NCBI GenBank assembly: GCA_964588385.1
Contig: CAZPPG010000014.1
Location: forward strand, 1-64,000
Direction: 5' to 3'
Length of the DNA: 64,000 nt
Source of the DNA: JAHBWV01 sp964588385
GTDB taxonomy: Bacteria > Planctomycetota > Phycisphaerae > Phycisphaerales > UBA1924
Each line of letters starts with the position of its first letter. The first letter of the stretch is position 1. The position numbers and the translations under genes were made by a program. A model generated the notes under the pieces. That model was not told the origin of the DNA, made no database searches, and was given only the letters and a program-made list of their open reading frames with translations. Of this stretch, positions 63,104-64,000 are shown piece by piece.

Positions 63104-64000
63104 AGCTCTTCAAGACCATCCTGTCAAAGCTGGGTCACGGGCTCGCAAAGACCCGGGAGACGTTTGTTTCGGGCCTCCGCTCCGTGCTGCTTGGGCGACG
63201 CCTCGATGAGGATCTCATCCAGGAAGTCGAGCGCCGACTGCTTCAAGCCGACGTGGGTGTGCAGGCGACGACCAAGCTCATCGACTCCATCCGCGCCGAC
63301 TTCAGGGCGGGAAAGCTCACGAAGGGCGAGGATGTTCTTGATCACCTGAAGCGTGAGCTCAAGGCCATGTGGCCGCCCGCCGATCGCGAACTTCACACCG
63401 CGCCCGCTGGCGTGAAGCCCACGGTGATTCTTGTCACCGGCGTCAACGGTGCGGGAAAGACCACCAGCATCGCCAAGCTGTGCCACACGCTCCGGGCCCA
63501 GGGGAACACGGTCCTCCTGGGGGCGTGCGACACCTTCCGCGCGGGCGCCGTCCGCCAACTGGAGATCTGGGCTGAGCGTCTGGGCGTCGAAGTTGTCAAG
63601 GGACAGCAGGGGGGAGATCCCGCCGCCGTCGCGTTCGACGCGTGCGCTGCCGCCAAGGCACGAGGCGTTGACATCCTGATCCTCGATACCGCCGGTCGCC
63701 TCCAGACGCAGGACCCGCTGATGCGTCAGCTGACCAAGATCCGCTCGGTGATCGGCAAGCAGGTCGAGGGGGGGCCGCACGAGACGCTGCTGGTTCTTGA
63801 TGCCACAGCGGGTCAGAACGCATTGCGTCAGGCCCAGGAGTTCGACAAGGCCACCGGCGTCACGGGCATCTTCCTGACCAAGCTCGACGGCACGGCCAAG
63901 GGCGGCATCGTGGTTGCTATTCGCGAGGCGACGTCAATTCCGGTGAAGTTCATCGGCGTCGGAGAAACGCCCGAGGATGTTCAGCCATTCGATCCGGATG
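63100..64000 (+). CDS. ftsY: signal recognition particle receptor FtsY (runs off the window)
   Basis: First 300 residues of FtsY, cut by the window end. The N domain (about 1-95) has a short start, MKLFKTILSKLG, without the long acidic A domain of E. coli. The G domain follows: P-loop TGVNGAGKTTSIAKL, DTFRAGAVRQLEIWAERLG, LDTAGRLQTQDPLMRQL, TKLDGTAKGG and GVGETPEDVQPFDPD near the edge. The last phrase is FtsY-specific and rules out Ffh. It guides ribosome-nascent-chain complexes to the membrane. Coupled to nusB by a 4-base overlap. Confidence 0.97.
   Translation, partial: MKLFKTILSKLGHGLAKTRETFVSGLRSVLLGRRLDEDLIQEVERRLLQADVGVQATTKLIDSIRADFRAGKLTKGEDVLDHLKRELKAMWPPADRELHTAPAGVKPTVILVTGVNGAGKTTSIAKLCHTLRAQGNTVLLGACDTFRAGAVRQLEIWAERLGVEVVKGQQGGDPAAVAFDACAAAKARGVDILILDTAGRLQTQDPLMRQLTKIRSVIGKQVEGGPHETLLVLDATAGQNALRQAQEFDKATGVTGIFLTKLDGTAKGGIVVAIREATSIPVKFIGVGETPEDVQPFDPD

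Overview
The window is GC-rich, densely coded chromosomal DNA from a Gram-negative bacterium. It most likely comes from the Planctomycetota, class Phycisphaerae. Several features point there: secreted proteins ending in dockerin-like DxNxDxxxD repeats, DUF3553, a short planctomycete-type RpoZ, a TPR-sulfotransferase, a planctomycete-style ECF-like sigma factor, a membrane protein with a C-terminal CxxC...CPxCG ribbon, and a division/cell-wall gene cluster with no ftsA or ftsZ. The assignment is inferred from protein families; no 16S gene is present.

Layout. 1-3.8 kb: tRNA-Ser(GCU) with its terminator, two small proteins on the minus strand, then rpoZ and a stand-alone coaC. 2.8-6.9 kb (minus): floA, a short NfeD, a long NfeD protease (a flotillin membrane-microdomain set) and a Nudix hydrolase. 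7.0-12.9 kb (plus): murC-murB-ddl-ftsQ-like, a membrane protein, greA. 12.9-29.6 kb: polysaccharide and secreted functions (GH31, GH63-like, glycogen debranching enzyme, S46 peptidase, DUF4097 lipoprotein, choice-of-anchor-B protein, sulfotransferase) plus a sigma-like factor with an unknown partner. 29.6-35.2 kb: a more accessory-looking stretch with an orphan RepA-like ATPase, a 540-base gene-free gap, interspersed repeats, deoC and an M42-like peptidase. 35.2-44.7 kb: a VWA protein, PfkB kinase, ALDH7, rpiA and a NarL-type two-component pair. 44.9-48.3 kb: four overlapping lipoprotein genes resembling LpoB, a second LpoB-like protein, COG3014 and YcfL. 48.2-54.8 kb (minus): a six-gene run (SSS symporter, anmK, murQ, Dabb protein, DapB-like dehydrogenase, alpha-oxoamine synthase) divergent from an OPT transporter. 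57-64 kb: guaA, a HEAT-like lipoprotein, RsbW-like/STAS/MlaE genes, a UbiA prenyltransferase, ribH, nusB and the start of ftsY.

How the genes fit together. Peptidoglycan is the strongest theme: synthesis (murC, murB, ddl), a division-site protein (ftsQ-like), possible outer-membrane activators of synthases (LpoB cluster) and recycling or scavenging (symporter, anmK, murQ, perhaps the OPT transporter). A second theme is storage and complex-glycan turnover (three glycosidases). A third is membrane organisation (FloA/NfeD, MlaE).

Two sequence-level patterns are not explained by the genes. First, a hairpin-rich interspersed repeat of about 130 bases occurs at four gene ends (three full copies and one half copy), and one copy supplies the last codons and stop of a gene. 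Second, at least ten gene starts have a TAnnnT box (GATAAT in one case) ending only 5-9 bases upstream, which suggests widespread leaderless transcription.
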